A stretch of 64,000 bases of DNA from Neelides folsomi (lineage: Eukaryota; Arthropoda; Collembola; Neelipleona; Neelidae), in NCBI GenBank assembly GCA_034687125.1, contig JAQGBZ010000190.1:1-64000 (forward strand), written 5' to 3'. Every line of letters begins with the position of its first letter. The stretch's first letter is position 1. The translations under genes and the position numbers were made by a program. The notes beneath the pieces were generated by a model that saw only the letters and a program-made list of their open reading frames with translations, was not told where the DNA came from and searched no databases. Shown here one piece after another: positions 10,868 through 23,705 of this stretch.

Positions 10868-13800
10868 TGCGGATTAAACTTATAATATATTTAAACTATA
10901 CAATTTCGTTTTAAAAGATTTTGTAAAGACGGAAGAGATGGATGCATTTTTAACACGATAATATGTAATAAGATTATAACTTGTTTCGAGTCTTTAACTT
11001 GACATTAACTTTGGACTGTGTGTGAAGAGCAACTAAAGACGATCGATTTCATTCCATGTTGATTAGGAGAATAATATGAAGAAGGTGACTGTTGAGAGCG
11101 ACTCTCAAAATTCACCTGCTTTGCCCATACTGAGCATAGTTAATGAATAATAAGGTAGATATGATGATTGTGCTTAAGGTAGTTGGTCGTCGAGCATTAC
11201 ATGAATATGAGAAGTTGGGTTTTTACCTCCGCATTATGCTCAACCGGTTGAATTAAGATTTTTATAGCTTCTGTGTCTCGAGAGAGCCAAGAGGAAATGA
11301 GAGAGAGAGAGAGAGAGTCTGAAGATTTCTATTCTATTAATCTCTCGTTTCACTTCATTATCCTCTTTGTCTACCTTGCTTTAAAAACGACGATGAAATT
11401 AAACGACATTTGGCTTTAACTGTTGAAGAATTCAGAAGGTGTCAAGTTGGTTGAACGTGAGGTTTCTATGTGTCCATTTTCCAATACGTTCATCATTGGA
11501 AATTGCATAAAGCTCATTATCACACGCATATTACGATTTGATAAAAAGACAAAAAATGAGTATGAGATAATATTGCAAATCTCTTGAAGGAAACCACAAG
11601 ATGGTTTTTAGAGGAAGTTGATTGCTTGGATAATAAATGCAAATTCTATATTTTCTTTATGCAAGAATTTATACTACTCAACTCTTATGAATGCCCAATT
11701 TGCAGTGTTCTGGTAATTCTAACAACGAAACGCGTTTAAAATGGTATTTAGACATTTACTTTGAAGGCAGCAGATTTCACGACAATGCTACTTACTTAAT
11801 GTTAATAACATTCTAGACAAAATGCACTTTTTTAATTCGACATAATGCATACTGGAAATATACTTTGTTATACCATACATGAACCATTAAACTTGGGTAC
11901 ACCAGTGTATGTAGTATTTATGCATACTGAGATTTTAGTCATATTTTCAAGTACGAAAGAACATTTACCTATTAAAACTATATAGTACAAACCAGTGGAA
12001 TTCATATTTAATGACAGTAAAAAAGATCATCTAGCATAAAATTCTTATGAAGGGTTTAAGTATTTAAAATCATATAAGAATTAAAGCCATACCTCATAGC
12101 CTCTTAAATTGTTAATGCACGTGAAATACTATGTAAAGGAGAATTGTTCGTTTTTCATTGTTATTAAAGTTCGTGTTTTGTTCAAGTCTTCCCTACACGA
12201 ACTTTCAACACGAAGAGTCTTTGGAGTGTCTTGGATAAATACGAATCCGGTTCGCCATTTTCATAACGACGACGACTCCTGATGAGACCTCCTCATATTA
12301 TTATTTTCGTACCACCGGAGTGTGAGAAAATAATGATGGGATAATAATAATTACTTTATATAGCGCCAAGAGAGGAAAATAAAAGAAATTTTATGGTGGT
12401 GTTGATATTATAGACTCTAATCGAGGAAACAAATCGAGGAGGAAAAATCGAAGAAATGTCAACAAAACTATTGTAGTTATTTTAAGGACAATGTGACTAT
12501 AATGGGAATTGTCAATAGTCTATAGATGTACTTTGTAATATGTACAAGTGTAATTAGTATTCGGTATACTGGGTTATCATTTACACATCTCTAAATATTT
12601 GTTTTAATACTAATATTCAGTGTGTATACGTTATATGCATTAAGTTTCTTATCTGTATTTTTATTAAATGAAAAAAGATTCTCAACTGATATGCATTACT
12701 CATCGATTCCTTTAAAGGCTTTCTGGAGTGACAACGATTTTTTTCATTTATTTGATCATGAGATGACTGAATAGACATAATCATAGTCATACAAATTGTA
12801 AATGGCTTTTGTAAAATAAATTATTTGTGATTTAAAAAAATTAAATCAATAGATAGATTATATTAATGTAACACTATACTATAATTATTGCTGTTTAATT
12901 AACAAATAAATAATTTATTTTAATCTCATTTAAATCACAAGTTTACATTTCTTGTTATTTTTGTTTAGGTATCTCGGATGAGACTTGTATAAAAGTATGT
13001 ACAAAAGTATAATACAATTTATCGTTGAGTCAAATATTTCGTTGTAAGTAATTTATTTTTAATGTTGGTATATTGTTGTAGGTTTAAGAAGTATTTATTG
13101 GAAATCCCAAACATGAACATGTAACTTGGAATTACATAATAAATGCAAAAATGAGCATGTAATAAACAAAAAAAGGAGAAGCAAACCGTGAGGATCTAGC
13201 AAAATATTCAAGATGTAATAAATGTTAAGCCCAATATATCAAGGATGTCAACCACGAATTTTAAACTTTGATTCCTTAATCAAGAGCAAAAACTGAACTT
13301 ATTTACATAAAATTATAATTTCATTTCAGTTTTTCATAATTGCAACAAACACATTGTGCAAATCAACCTTCAATATTACAGGATAGACAATAATAACCTT
13401 GTGAGTAGGACCAATACTTGGTAAATACTACTTTAAAATCAAATCAAGTTTGATTTTTCTCTCGACCTCAACTCGCTTGTTCGTCTTCTTATCTAACAAC
13501 TTATTTCATGACGTATAATTGGCTAATTGGGATTTTTTCAGTAATGTTCCTTATTTGCGATTGAAATTCAAATACGATTCCTATTTTAATCAGAAATGTG
13601 TCCAGTAGGTCGAGGAGTGTCCTTTGGCCTCTTTGCAGACCTCATGTGGTGAATCTCTCACTCTATTGAAGTCATTCATCGTCAAAAGGTTCGGTTTAAT
13701 GGGAATTCCAAGAACTATTCAATTCTTCTCTTATAAAGATAAACTCTCTGAACTTTGAGTCTTCATTCCTACAGACGTCTTTCCCAAAGACTCTTTGGTA

Positions 13801-15555
13801 TGAGCTTGCACTTGATGAGATATTTATCGTCTATAAAAACAGATTGCTTCATTCCATCTTCATCTTAATATTGCTCCCCTTTCCTCGATCGTAATTCATC
13901 ATATCATACCTACTTAATATACGAGATAATGCATGATGGAGAAAAAACTGAATTTGTTTGAACTCTGTTTCCCATCATTAATTCAAAAGGAGTAAAAACA
14001 ATAATTGAAATTCCCATATGCATCATGTCTAATGTAAGCATTCTCCGAGCTCCTTGTACTGACATATATAAGTACATCATGACATGACCCAAAATTGCGC
14101 ATATTAAGACCTGGCAAAAATTATTATGTAGGCAATAAAGTCGTACTTTTATGACAAAATTTATCAAATGTGTGAACGCGTGAGATTTGACACGAAATGT
14201 TCCCATTCAGCGTTTTTCCTTCAACCGCGTAATTTGTGTTTTGCAGAGCAATTTTATATTATGCAATTATTTTTATGCAATTTATATAATATTTATAAAC
14301 TATATTTATTAATTTATTCTATATTACTTTAAAATAATGTTACACTATTAAATGATTGTACGAGAAATCGGAGAAGAATGTGTGGTGAAGGAGAAGTGTT
14401 GAAGAATGAAGGCTCGGGAGAGAGAGGTAACATAATGGGATGATCCAGAATAATAGCTTAAGAAAAACTTTCAACGGTCGTCCCCAATGTGTTCCAATGG
14501 TTTATCCAGCTTTAAGATGGGCTGTTGGAGGGTTGGGATTCTCCATTTGAGCTCCTCAATTTCCTCTCAATATCATTTCTATCCCTCACAACTGTGCCTG
14601 TGAATAAAGGATAGCTAGCTCAGATCGCCCGAAGCTTCACCAACGACCCTCCTACAGAAAAAGCCAAAAGCTAGAGTGGAGTATATAAAAAATTGCCTAC
14701 AGCAATTTCAGTAAAATTACTGGTGTTTTTCAACATTTGAATACCTTCAACCCTCCTTCAACCTCTACATTTTTCCTCAATTCTCTTTAATTAAACAATT
14801 GTCTAATTTCCAAAGTGTCTGCGTGGAAGTTCAAACTCAGACTGATTTGGTTTAAAGAAATATTATCTATTTTATAGTGAGACTTATCTAAAGATAAGAT
14901 ATTAAATAAACTATTTGTTAACAGAATCTAATCTATCTGGAAAATAATATAAATATTTCCTGTTTTACATCATTTCTATTTCTATTTTAACTACACCGAT
15001 AGTTCTAGAAATTCGATATTTACTAAATCATACCATAAATCGCATCAATAGTGTTTTAAAATATATAAACGCAATTAAACTTTCATTTGCAATAAAATAA
15101 AACTTTCCTGATCCACTAATCCCATTTACTATATAATAGTATGACCAAAGCGTGAAAGCAACTTTTAAAAAATACATGAGTTTATATTAATTTAAAGTTT
15201 ATTGTGATCGGTGAAGTTTAAAGCGAAGCCATTAGTACTCGATCCTTATCTTAATTAAGACAAGGGTGAAATTGTCTTAAGAGCCGAAAAACACGCGTAC
15301 GTTCATTTCCTCTATAGGCGCAACAAGTGAATTTAATTTTAAAATCTTTTGTCTCTTCAGTTTCATGTGAGTAAATATCATACCTATTATTTATTAGAAT
15401 GACAACTATCAAGTGAGACATTGGATTATAGAAAATTCATTATGAGTCGATTCAACATTCCATATCGCTCAATTAATTATAATATTTATATTAATTATAA
15501 TATATATATATTTATTTATAAACAATATTAAAATTTCCACTTAATATTTTTTAGA
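10868..15555. other. 4.7-kb intergenic region
   Basis: No gene could be supported. It holds a short GA microsatellite at 11299-11317 and AT-rich sequence. The open frame at 13910-14206 (minus) has a Met/Leu/Phe-rich translation without a splice context or family signal and I do not accept it. Confidence 0.45.
11299..11317. repeat. (GA)n microsatellite
   Basis: About 9.5 perfect GA units, preceded by the purine-rich GAGAGAGCCAAGAGGAAAT. Confidence 0.9.
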
Positions 15556-16107
15556 ATGAAAATTTTCGTCTCTCTCATTATATTCCTCTTCATCGAATTC
15601 TTCGAGTCGGGTCGGAGTGAAGAAGCGGGGAGTTGGGCCAAACCCTGCAAACTCCGCGAAAGCGGCGACGATCTCATTCCCGAATCCCTTGAGTGCGACG
15701 GCTCAAAAGGATTCACCTGCGAACGTTACTCCCAAGGAGCATATTGTGGATGCCATATAAGGTCTCCGTACACTTACGACAAACAAAGTAAAGAGTGTCG
15801 TAAAGGTCTCGGCCAATTTTGTAATCCGATGGACCCAGAAGATCCGGACGAGTACGTCAACAGACCGTTTTCTAAAAAATGTCACCATCGGGCAGAGTGT
15901 GTCTTACAAAAGGGATCGGATGGAAAGAAGGATTATAATATTTGCCTCTGCAGACCCGAGTTCATTTTCAAAGATGCGGAATGCGTTTCGCCGAATAAAT
16001 CCATGCCTGTTTCGGCAGCAAGTCTTCTCTCTATTTCAATATTCTCAATTGCTGCTTCCATCATCATGCTCTGCTCAACCTGTAAAAGAATCAACGAATC
16101 GACATAG
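15556..16107 (+). CDS. Cys-rich secreted or membrane-anchored protein (183 aa)
   Basis: A single uninterrupted exon. Residues 1-20 (MKIFVSLIIFLFIEFFESG) form a signal peptide. The ectodomain has about a dozen Cys, including CDGSKGFTCERYSQGAYCGC, a motif HHRAEC and ICLCRPEF, in an EGF/EB-like spacing. A C-terminal hydrophobic segment (about residues 153-175, ASLLSISIFSIAASIIMLC) is followed by a short basic tail CKRINEST. This suggests a type I membrane protein, or a GPI-anchor signal if the tail is removed. The G+C content of the coding part is clearly higher than its flanks, which supports real coding. I cannot name the family. Confidence 0.65.
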   Translation: MKIFVSLIIFLFIEFFESGRSEEAGSWAKPCKLRESGDDLIPESLECDGSKGFTCERYSQGAYCGCHIRSPYTYDKQSKECRKGLGQFCNPMDPEDPDEYVNRPFSKKCHHRAECVLQKGSDGKKDYNICLCRPEFIFKDAECVSPNKSMPVSAASLLSISIFSIAASIIMLCSTCKRINEST

Positions 16108-16232
16108 AAAATATGAAAAAAAGAACAAAACTTCCATTCGGCCGGACGGACACATTTCCAAAATGTGCAAAATCCTTTTTTTAACAATTACTTCATAAAC
16201 TTAGGGGAAATCATTATCGACAATATATTTAA

Positions 16233-17241
16233 TGGCAATAATTCTAACTGGTTTTGCAATAATTTTTTAACTATTTTTGCAATATCTTTCTTTTGCAATA
16301 ATTTAATCCACTTATATGCAATAATAAATCTTGTTTTGCAATAAAGAATGTTTTACTAGTGAATATCACATTTTATCGGTCAAAGTGGAGATAACGGTTG
16401 GTTGTGGTTAAGAGATAATGGTTCAGAGATAGCCAGTGGTTGCCACAAATCGGGCAATGGTTGCCCGAAAAGGGACAAACATTGCACGAAAACAGGCAAC
16501 CATTGCCCGTTTTCGGGCAACTGTTGCCACAAAGCGGGCAATGTAGCCTCAAACGGGCAACGTTGCCCACTACGGGCACCTTGCCCTTTTAAACAATATT
16601 TTATCAATATTGCCCGAATCAATATTTATTACCACATTGCCACAAAAACTGAAATTTCCTCCAAAACAAACCTTGCATTTCAAATAAATATAATCAACGT
16701 TCACAAATAAGAAAGTTGAGAAGTACTTAAAAAAGTGAAAAAAAGAATTCGATCATTTGAACATTTAAGAAATCTCAATGTCGAATTTTGGGTTATCAAT
16801 TTTGAAGGATCTTGGGAGACGTTTGAATGCAGACTTTTTTATTTTATGAAGAATCATGTTTGCAAGCGCGTGATTGGAATAGCAGTTATCTTCTTTAATC
16901 TCAGTTATAATCTTTTTAATTTTCCTCATAAAGTTAAAAACATTCCAATCGGAGAGAAAACGAAACGTGGAATACCATCAAAAGCTATTATTGCTCAATA
17001 AATAAGGAATATTGAAAATTTTAACACTTACACACCAATTATTATTTTTATAAAAAAATGTTAAAACTTATTTTAAAAAAAAACTTTATTATTTGAATAA
17101 AATGGGTCTTATATAAGAAAAGTTATGTTATTGCACAACTGGAATTAATTATAGCATTTACGGGGATTAAATTATTGCAAAGTAAGGATATTACAAAAAT
17201 ATTTAAAAAAATTATTGCAAAACCATTTAGCATTATTGCAG
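16233..17241. mobile_element. 1-kb non-autonomous DNA transposon with long inverted repeats
   Basis: The left end, from TGGCAATAATTCTAACTGG, runs about 95 bp. It matches the reverse complement of the right end (CTGCAATAATGCTAAATGG) with periodic TTTGCAATAATTT motifs and conserved spacing. TTTAA occurs directly outside both ends (16228-16232 and 17242-17246), consistent with a target-site duplication. The core (16440-16600) is a GC-rich array of TTGCCCG/CGGGCAA inverted units. Downstream, an 88-codon open frame (16735-17001) has no recognised domain and is probably chance or transposon remnant. Confidence 0.8.
16440..16600. repeat. GC-rich palindromic repeat core of the transposon
   Basis: Multiple copies of CGGGCAA and its complement TTGCCCG lie 4-20 bp apart. 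One is a perfect 7-bp hairpin with a TTTT loop (16503-16520). Both strands give open frames rich in NGCP/GNC-type residues, an artefact of the repeat. Confidence 0.75.
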
Positions 17242-17246
17242 TTTAA

Positions 17247-18803
17247 AAGGTTATCTTTATCTTGAGGGTTCTTAATATACTAATAATGCTCATTTTACAT
17301 ATAAGTAAATACAAAACTATTATCACCCCTTCCTGTGATGCCTTAAAAGTTATAATATACTAGTATCTATTATGTGTTATATTATAATTTATCAGAAATT
17401 GTTTATTGTAAGTGTAAGTGGTCCATAAGGATGGTGCCTAAGTAAAGCCTTGTATGGGATTGTATGGGAGCGTTCCCGGGAATACGGCAACCTTAAAGTA
17501 TAGGTCCTAGTATGTTTTTAAATTTTTCGGTTTAGTTCAATATTTACGAATTTAAGTAAATCATACCTAAAGGCTATGTCTAAAGTATTTAGGTTAATAG
17601 AGATTGTATAAATAAGGTATACCTAACCATAAGTTGATATTCAATAATCTAATGTTTGTTCGAGATTACGTTTCAAATTTTGTTCCAATTCTTAATGATG
17701 ATTAATATATCATAATACTATAAATTTCATATTCTTTTCTTAATAATACAATGCTTCTGCTAGCAGAGTTTAATTTTTGAAGTTTGCTAAAGCCATTAAT
17801 AAATGTTTATAAATATTATATAAATTAAGTATGTAATAAGGTTAACTTTAAGTAACAGAACTTACTAAATATTTAGGTATATAGAAATTTCAAACATGCC
17901 GTTCAATAATCACTGAATAGAATAAATAACGCGATGGATTTATCAGTATAAATGTTAATATCTAAAGAAAGTTTCATGTATAATTTCCTCACCAGTTAAT
18001 AATAAATATAATTGTTTACAAGTATAATTTAAACTAAATAACTTTCGAATATACTAAAAGTATATTATAAATGATTTAGTTAAAAGTTTTTGAAATATAT
18101 TATCGATTATCATATAAGATTAAAATAATATTTTCAAGAAATGGGCTATCTTGTGTATTTTGTTATGTTGATAAATATGATAAACATGAAATATCGAATA
18201 TTATTAGACATGACCAAACAAACAATATTCTACTTTAGCTAATTCCATTTACATTCACAATTTTTATTGTTAAAAGAGAAATGATCTGTTAAACTTGTAC
18301 TTATTAAAAAATTACATATTTTTCTATAATAATTTGATACACTATATATGAAATATTTGTCATGCTTTAAAGCACAATGATAAATGTCTTTAAAAATACA
18401 ATATAATTAGCATTGTTAAAGCTTATCCTTTATCTCACAACAAAAAAATTAAATAAAATGTTCTACATGTTAGCGTCCTTGTAAAATTTATTTAAATTTT
18501 ATTGTAATCATAAAAATTTTGAAGTCGTTGTGGTGGGTTTTGAAGTTCCCGTTTGAGTCCTACGGTCTGTTGACTCCGTTGAGGTATTTAATGGACTTGG
18601 TCTATTAAGGAATTCGTCCTTGCATCTCGTGATTTAAATCAGAATAAAGTAGAGTGAATAGGCGACTTTCAATTTGGTTTACACTATATCCTGTTCCATA
18701 AAGAACTCGTTTATGAGTATCACACCAGAATAAAATTTGGAAGTTCTTTTGTTTGAACCAATTTTAAAATTTTCATCCATTCGTAATTTCTTAAAATTTC
18801 AAA
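17247..18803. other. intergenic, AT-rich
   Basis: No gene seen. A short less AT-rich patch at about 17405-17510 (TAAGTGGTCCATAAGGATGG, TTCCCGGGAATACGGC) may be a transposon fragment. The last 250 bp should contain the promoter of the next gene. Confidence 0.4.
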
Positions 18804-19253
18804 ATGTGGTATGAAATATTGCCATGTTTTGGCATCATGGTGGGGGTGATGACCACCGCTATGGCGGCTACAGGATGGGTTCCTCAATTAGTCTATGGAA
18901 AGGTATCAAGGACAAAAAATTTAATAAAAATATTTTTATTCTCTAATATCTTGAAAACTTGAAATTAATAGTTTTAAAAATTATCACTTATCACCATTTT
19001 TTTTTTATTATTTAGCCATTCTATAGAAGTAAATCAACCCAAACCAAATGTATTTCGTATTGGCGAGATATGCGTTTAACTGGAAATGCCAATGTATCGC
19101 AAGTAAGCACCAATAGCAATTTATCAATTAATAACTAGTAAAATAGCAATGCTTAAATCAAAAATGCAACATCTCATGGAATTTAAATTATATTTAATCT
19201 AAAGTAAACATTTTTATTAGGGACTTGAGGCGATCCCAGATGAACAGCAATAA
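18804..19253 (+). CDS. NDUFA1: NADH dehydrogenase 1 alpha subcomplex subunit 1 (MWFE)
   Basis: This small accessory subunit of mitochondrial complex I is anchored in the inner membrane and needed for assembly of the membrane arm. Three exons (18804-18902, 19016-19102, 19221-19253) join in phase to about 72 residues. The start MWYEILP matches the diagnostic MWFEILP N-terminus of the family. A single hydrophobic segment follows (GIMVGVMTTAMAATG, residues about 10-24). Then come YWRDMRLTGNANVSQGLEAI, matching the conserved W-x-x-R-D-x-R-x-(S/T)-G and the final GLE. Length is as expected (about 70). It is too small and split to appear as a long open frame. It lies 650 bp upstream of the kinetochore gene on the same strand. 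Confidence 0.9.
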
Positions 19254-19903
19254 GTGAAGGGGGCAGAACGAAATTAAATTTTTAGTATGACTCACATAGA
19301 AATGTTCTATAGGCTATGTATTTAACTTTATTTACGTGAATAAGTATATACCCTTAACTTAATCGATAAAAACAATTTATAAACCTAATGTCTGTATCCT
19401 AATTTGTAAATATAATTGTAGCAAATCAAGTTCGAAATAAATGTAAATTATACGCTCGTTGTATGAAAATTGAATATAAACTAATGATATAGATATAATA
19501 TATTGCATAAATACATTTTATTTAATTTATTGACTTAATTTATTCTCAATTAAAGATTTAATTATTATATTTTATAAAATCATTAATCATACATAAACAT
19601 GTATTTTAAGAATTAATTATTTTGTATGGAGGCAAAGCGTTGAGTTGTATATATGAATGTCACGTGATTTCTGGCGATATGGCGATTGGTGATATAAACA
19701 GATACAAATACAAAGTTTGGCGCCGTTGCGTTTATTCGTTGGCTCGCATTTGACAAAGCAAATTGAGGCGGTCGCGGTTCTTCATTTCCTTGTTAATTTC
19801 AATTAACTTTGCTTTGCTTCTTTGCCTGAACGGAAATTCCCTATTTGTAAATGATTAAATGTTAATTATTGCTTAATTGGGTATTTTAATAATTCTAATC
19901 GAA

Positions 19904-22532
19904 ATGGACCAAAATCCAAGGGCTCCGAGACGTCGTTCGGTTAGTTCACGTACTTTTTATTTTCTGTTTCATCAACATTAGAAATTAGAATGGAATGCCA
20001 CACAACATATAAATAAGAGATATTAAAAAGCAATTTTATTACGTTTTTGCATTTAATTTTATATGTATGTAAGTACTAATATTTTGACTTGTTCGTTTTA
20101 GATCCTCAAGTCAAGTGCACCGAACGACAATTTGGATTCCCTAAACCCCGAAGTTGATATTACGGTCGGATTGAGCAACAAAAGGGTCAGCTTCAGCGCA
20201 AAGCCTCAAATAAAGTAAGAAACCCCCCTCTCCCCAAAAAGTGGTTTTTGTTTCAGATAATAATTCTGAAATTGTATATATCAAATCTTAATTAAAAATT
20301 AATCCCCATATTCAATTTTAATCATTTTATTTTAATAGGGAAATTCAGAATCGAGAAGATGTCGAAAACCTCAATTCATCTGATGATCTCAATTTAATGC
20401 CAATGGATTTAACGAAAGGTTACACAGGGTAAGATTTTCACAAATTAAATATTTTTTGAGAATATTAATATCATGCATTTTAATTTAAACAAAAAACAAT
20501 CATTGGAAAACTATTTAATTATATTTCCATTCACTTAATGTTATATTGCCTATTTATTTTGTTAACAATTTTATTATCATGTATTAATTCTTCATTTCAT
20601 TATTATACTTATTGACTTTTATTTTCTAATTACAGGGAGATCGTGATGAATTATCCAACTAATGATTTGAAAAATCACAATTTCACCATTCGGAATCCAA
20701 CAGATATGGAAATGGCCGATTCCTTGGATAACGACCGTAGTGATCGACAAGATAAATCTATCCAACTAAACACTACGCTCCCCACAAGACTTTCCGAGTC
20801 CTCCAGCGACACGAATTTCTCCATCCAAGACATGGAGTTTACCCACGTGGTAACTAAAAACACATCCCAAGACTCCGTCGACCACCAAAGTATGGATATG
20901 GACATTTCCGAGTGCAACACAACAAATGCCAACAAATCGTTTTTCTCTCCTGACGAATCCACACCTTCCGAGAATTCGACGACGGCATCATTCACCACAG
21001 AAATCCCTCGTCCCGCCAATGTCACATCAGTTCAACAAGAATCAATGTCACTCTGCGACCCCTCCATGACATTTTCTACTCATCGTAACAAATCCTTACG
21101 ACTCGATGCGACCTTGGCCAATACAACACTTTCCTCTGGGGCGGATTTCACTCGCTATTTTAAACCCGAGGATTCTATGATCGGGGATGCAGCAGCTGCC
21201 AAAATCGCCACTAAATCGTTTTTGGAGAAGAAACGACCCATTATTCAGCCACCCAAATGGAACCGCCATCAAATCCAGCCACTTTTAACGAATTTTAAGG
21301 GATCTCCGAATAAAAATGCTACAAATCGGCCGCATTTGACCACGTCGGAAGTTCAAACCTCGCCTTCATTGTTTGCTCCACATGGACGTTTGAGCCCAAT
21401 GGTCACAGACATGGGAACTTCACCTGCCTCCTTCACCGAATCTTTCAAAAATGAGCCAAATGAACATCTTAACCACCAACCACTTGAACCACCAAATGAG
21501 CAGAATTTCACCAATGTTCAGTATTTTATTAATGAGCAGAAATCGCAGGAAGAATTGGTTTCAGAAAATGATGTAAGAAATCAAGACCAAACAGTGAATG
21601 AAGATTTGTTCCCCGAAGATTCTCGAATCCATGAATTGCTAATTTCCCCCAAACCGTCAGAAACTCAGGCGAGCGAATTTGTAACCAATTTCTCCCCCGA
21701 AGATATTACAGTGGAATCTGCACGTAATTTAATGACAAGTCGAAGCGAAGGCGAAAAGTCAGGACCGATACCTAACATGAATTGCACATTCCTCGTCACT
21801 ACTAAAATCACTACAAATGAGGATAATATTGAAGAGTGTTTGGGGATTGATGATATATCAGCTGTGAAGTTCAACGAGTCGGCGGTTTCAACTGTCGCTT
21901 CCAATTTTGCTCATATGTCCGTGTCTCGAGCTCATGAGGATCTTCTTTTCTCACCAAATGCTTCACGAATTGGGGATTTCAATGACGAGCAAGATATTTT
22001 TGCTTCAACCCGCGTGAAAGAGATGGAATCTCCCGAGGAGAGTCTCCCTCCCAACCCTCCGATGTCTGGAAAGATTCCAACTCAACAATTTCAACGTTTA
22101 GGTCAGCAAGATCAAACAGATCAAGTTTCAGTTCAGGTTCCAACTGTCCAAGGTCAACTTAGTGTAAATAAGCAAGGGAAAGAGCCAAATGGAGCCCAAG
22201 AAGAGGATCCAATCCAACTCAGTGCATTGGTCAAGTTTTTGGAAACGGAACGCTTGAAGGAAGCCCGTTTGATGCCAGTGGATAAATTCCCATTGTTGGC
22301 TGAAGCATTCGATGAACTTCTTTTCGTCGAAGACAAGGAATTGGAGATGTTAGTAAAGGAACATAAAACCGATTTGGACCATTTACCCAATGGCTTTATC
22401 AAAGCGTCAAAGGAATTGAGCGACAAATTGAACATTGTGGGACAAATGTTTGAGAACATTGATGCGATGAGAGCAGACAATCCGATTTTTCACCAACTCA
22501 CACGTAAATTGAAATTGATAAATAAAAAATGA
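19904..22532 (+). CDS. KNL1/Spc105-type kinetochore scaffold (711 aa)
   Basis: The predicted role is the outer-kinetochore scaffold that recruits PP1 and Bub1/BubR1. Four exons (19904-19939, 20102-20214, 20339-20428, 20636-22532) total 2136 nt in phase. The N-terminus reads RRRSILK (SILK at residues 12-15), then KRVSF (40-43): the paired SILK and RVxF PP1-docking motifs characteristic of KNL1. MELT-like sites follow: MDLT at 72-75, MEMA at 104-107, MEFT at 146-149 and MDIS at 168-171. The middle is low-complexity Ser/Thr/Asn/Pro-rich. The last 110 residues are helical and charged (LMPVDKFPLLAEAFDELLF). At 711 residues it is short beside vertebrate KNL1. I could not confirm the C-terminal RWD pair that binds Mis12. 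The KNL1 call rests on motif combination and order, not overall similarity. Confidence 0.68.
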
Positions 22533-23705
22533 AAGGGAATGGAATAAATATCATAAATTTCCATTGTACAAAGTCTTCCAAGACAAAAGTTTAATTTTTG
22601 TAAGTACTTTTTTAAATTCCATTATAATAAATTATCAAATTCCATTTTATATACTATACCTAAACTAATATTTATACCTTTGTATAACTTCAAGTAGAAG
22701 CTCACCATGTTCTCAATTTTTCTAATTATGTATTTGTTAAATTATGATAATTATTCTTATTTCGAATGTCAAATAATTCTTTTCTCATAATATATATGTA
22801 TGTATATAATAATGAATTTTGTCAAGTTTTAATGGTATTTTATATGTTAGTTTATAAGTCATATTATGCTTATTTTGTAATAATTGGATTTAATCAACCT
22901 TTATGTATAAAATGAAGACTACCTACATGTTTTAGTAGAGTAAAATACTCAATTATTGATTAATACCAAATTATCACTCTTTAATTTTATGTAATTTTGC
23001 TCTCCTTTGAAGATGTTATAAATCATTGGTCATCATTTTATCATTCATTAGATTGTTATTTTTATTAGTTATTTAATTTAAATTTTAGTTTTATCGAATT
23101 TTTATAATTAATATATATTTAAATGTTTCTCATCCCATTTGTTCAATATTTTTAACTTAGTTATTATTTCTCGATCAATTCCAAAAATATTATTTTTACG
23201 CTTATGTATTTTATTTATAATTAAACAAAATATCGACATATTCAAATCATAAATTGATCAAACATCTTTAGCAATCAATTTCTTGTAGAACCTTATTTAT
23301 ACTAACACTTGAAATGACTCATTTTTAATAATTGACGAATTTGGGATATAATGCTCAAATAGTGATTGTTTCAGGCATACTGGCATACAGGTATATGTAA
23401 ATGTCAAACACTCTGTAGAAAAAGAAGAGTTTTTAAATATTTTGTTAAATGTAAAAATTGGTGTTTTCACCTCATCGGACCACTTACCTCAGGGTGGTTT
23501 TTAACTATGTTAATCAATCTTAAAATTCATCACATTTCATGATATATTTATTTAGGTATTATTTGAAATTTTTATTACATCAGTATAGAGTAGTTAGCAT
23601 ATATTTTAATTTAGTTTTACCATACATAAATATAGTATAATATAGCTATTGAGTTAATATAATGGCTAATCAAATTACAGATCTTTGTTGAGTTTCTTGT
23701 TTAAC
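22533..23705. other. intergenic, AT-rich
   Basis: Convergent 3' ends of the kinetochore and reductase genes. No further gene seen. A 22-bp motif at 23371-23392 recurs at 51049-51070. Confidence 0.4.

Noticed and set aside
13910..14206. 98-codon minus-strand open frame
   Set aside because: Isolated, no signal peptide or family motif, no plausible splice partners.
16373..16710. Overlapping open frames on both strands with GNCCPxCG-like Cys-rich translations
   Set aside because: They are translations of the palindromic TTGCCCG/CGGGCAA transposon core. Being open in several frames on both strands is expected for such repeats.
16735..17001. 88-codon open frame inside the 1-kb transposon
   Set aside because: No domain, no homologue I recognise, AT-driven composition. 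Kept only as a note in the transposon entry.
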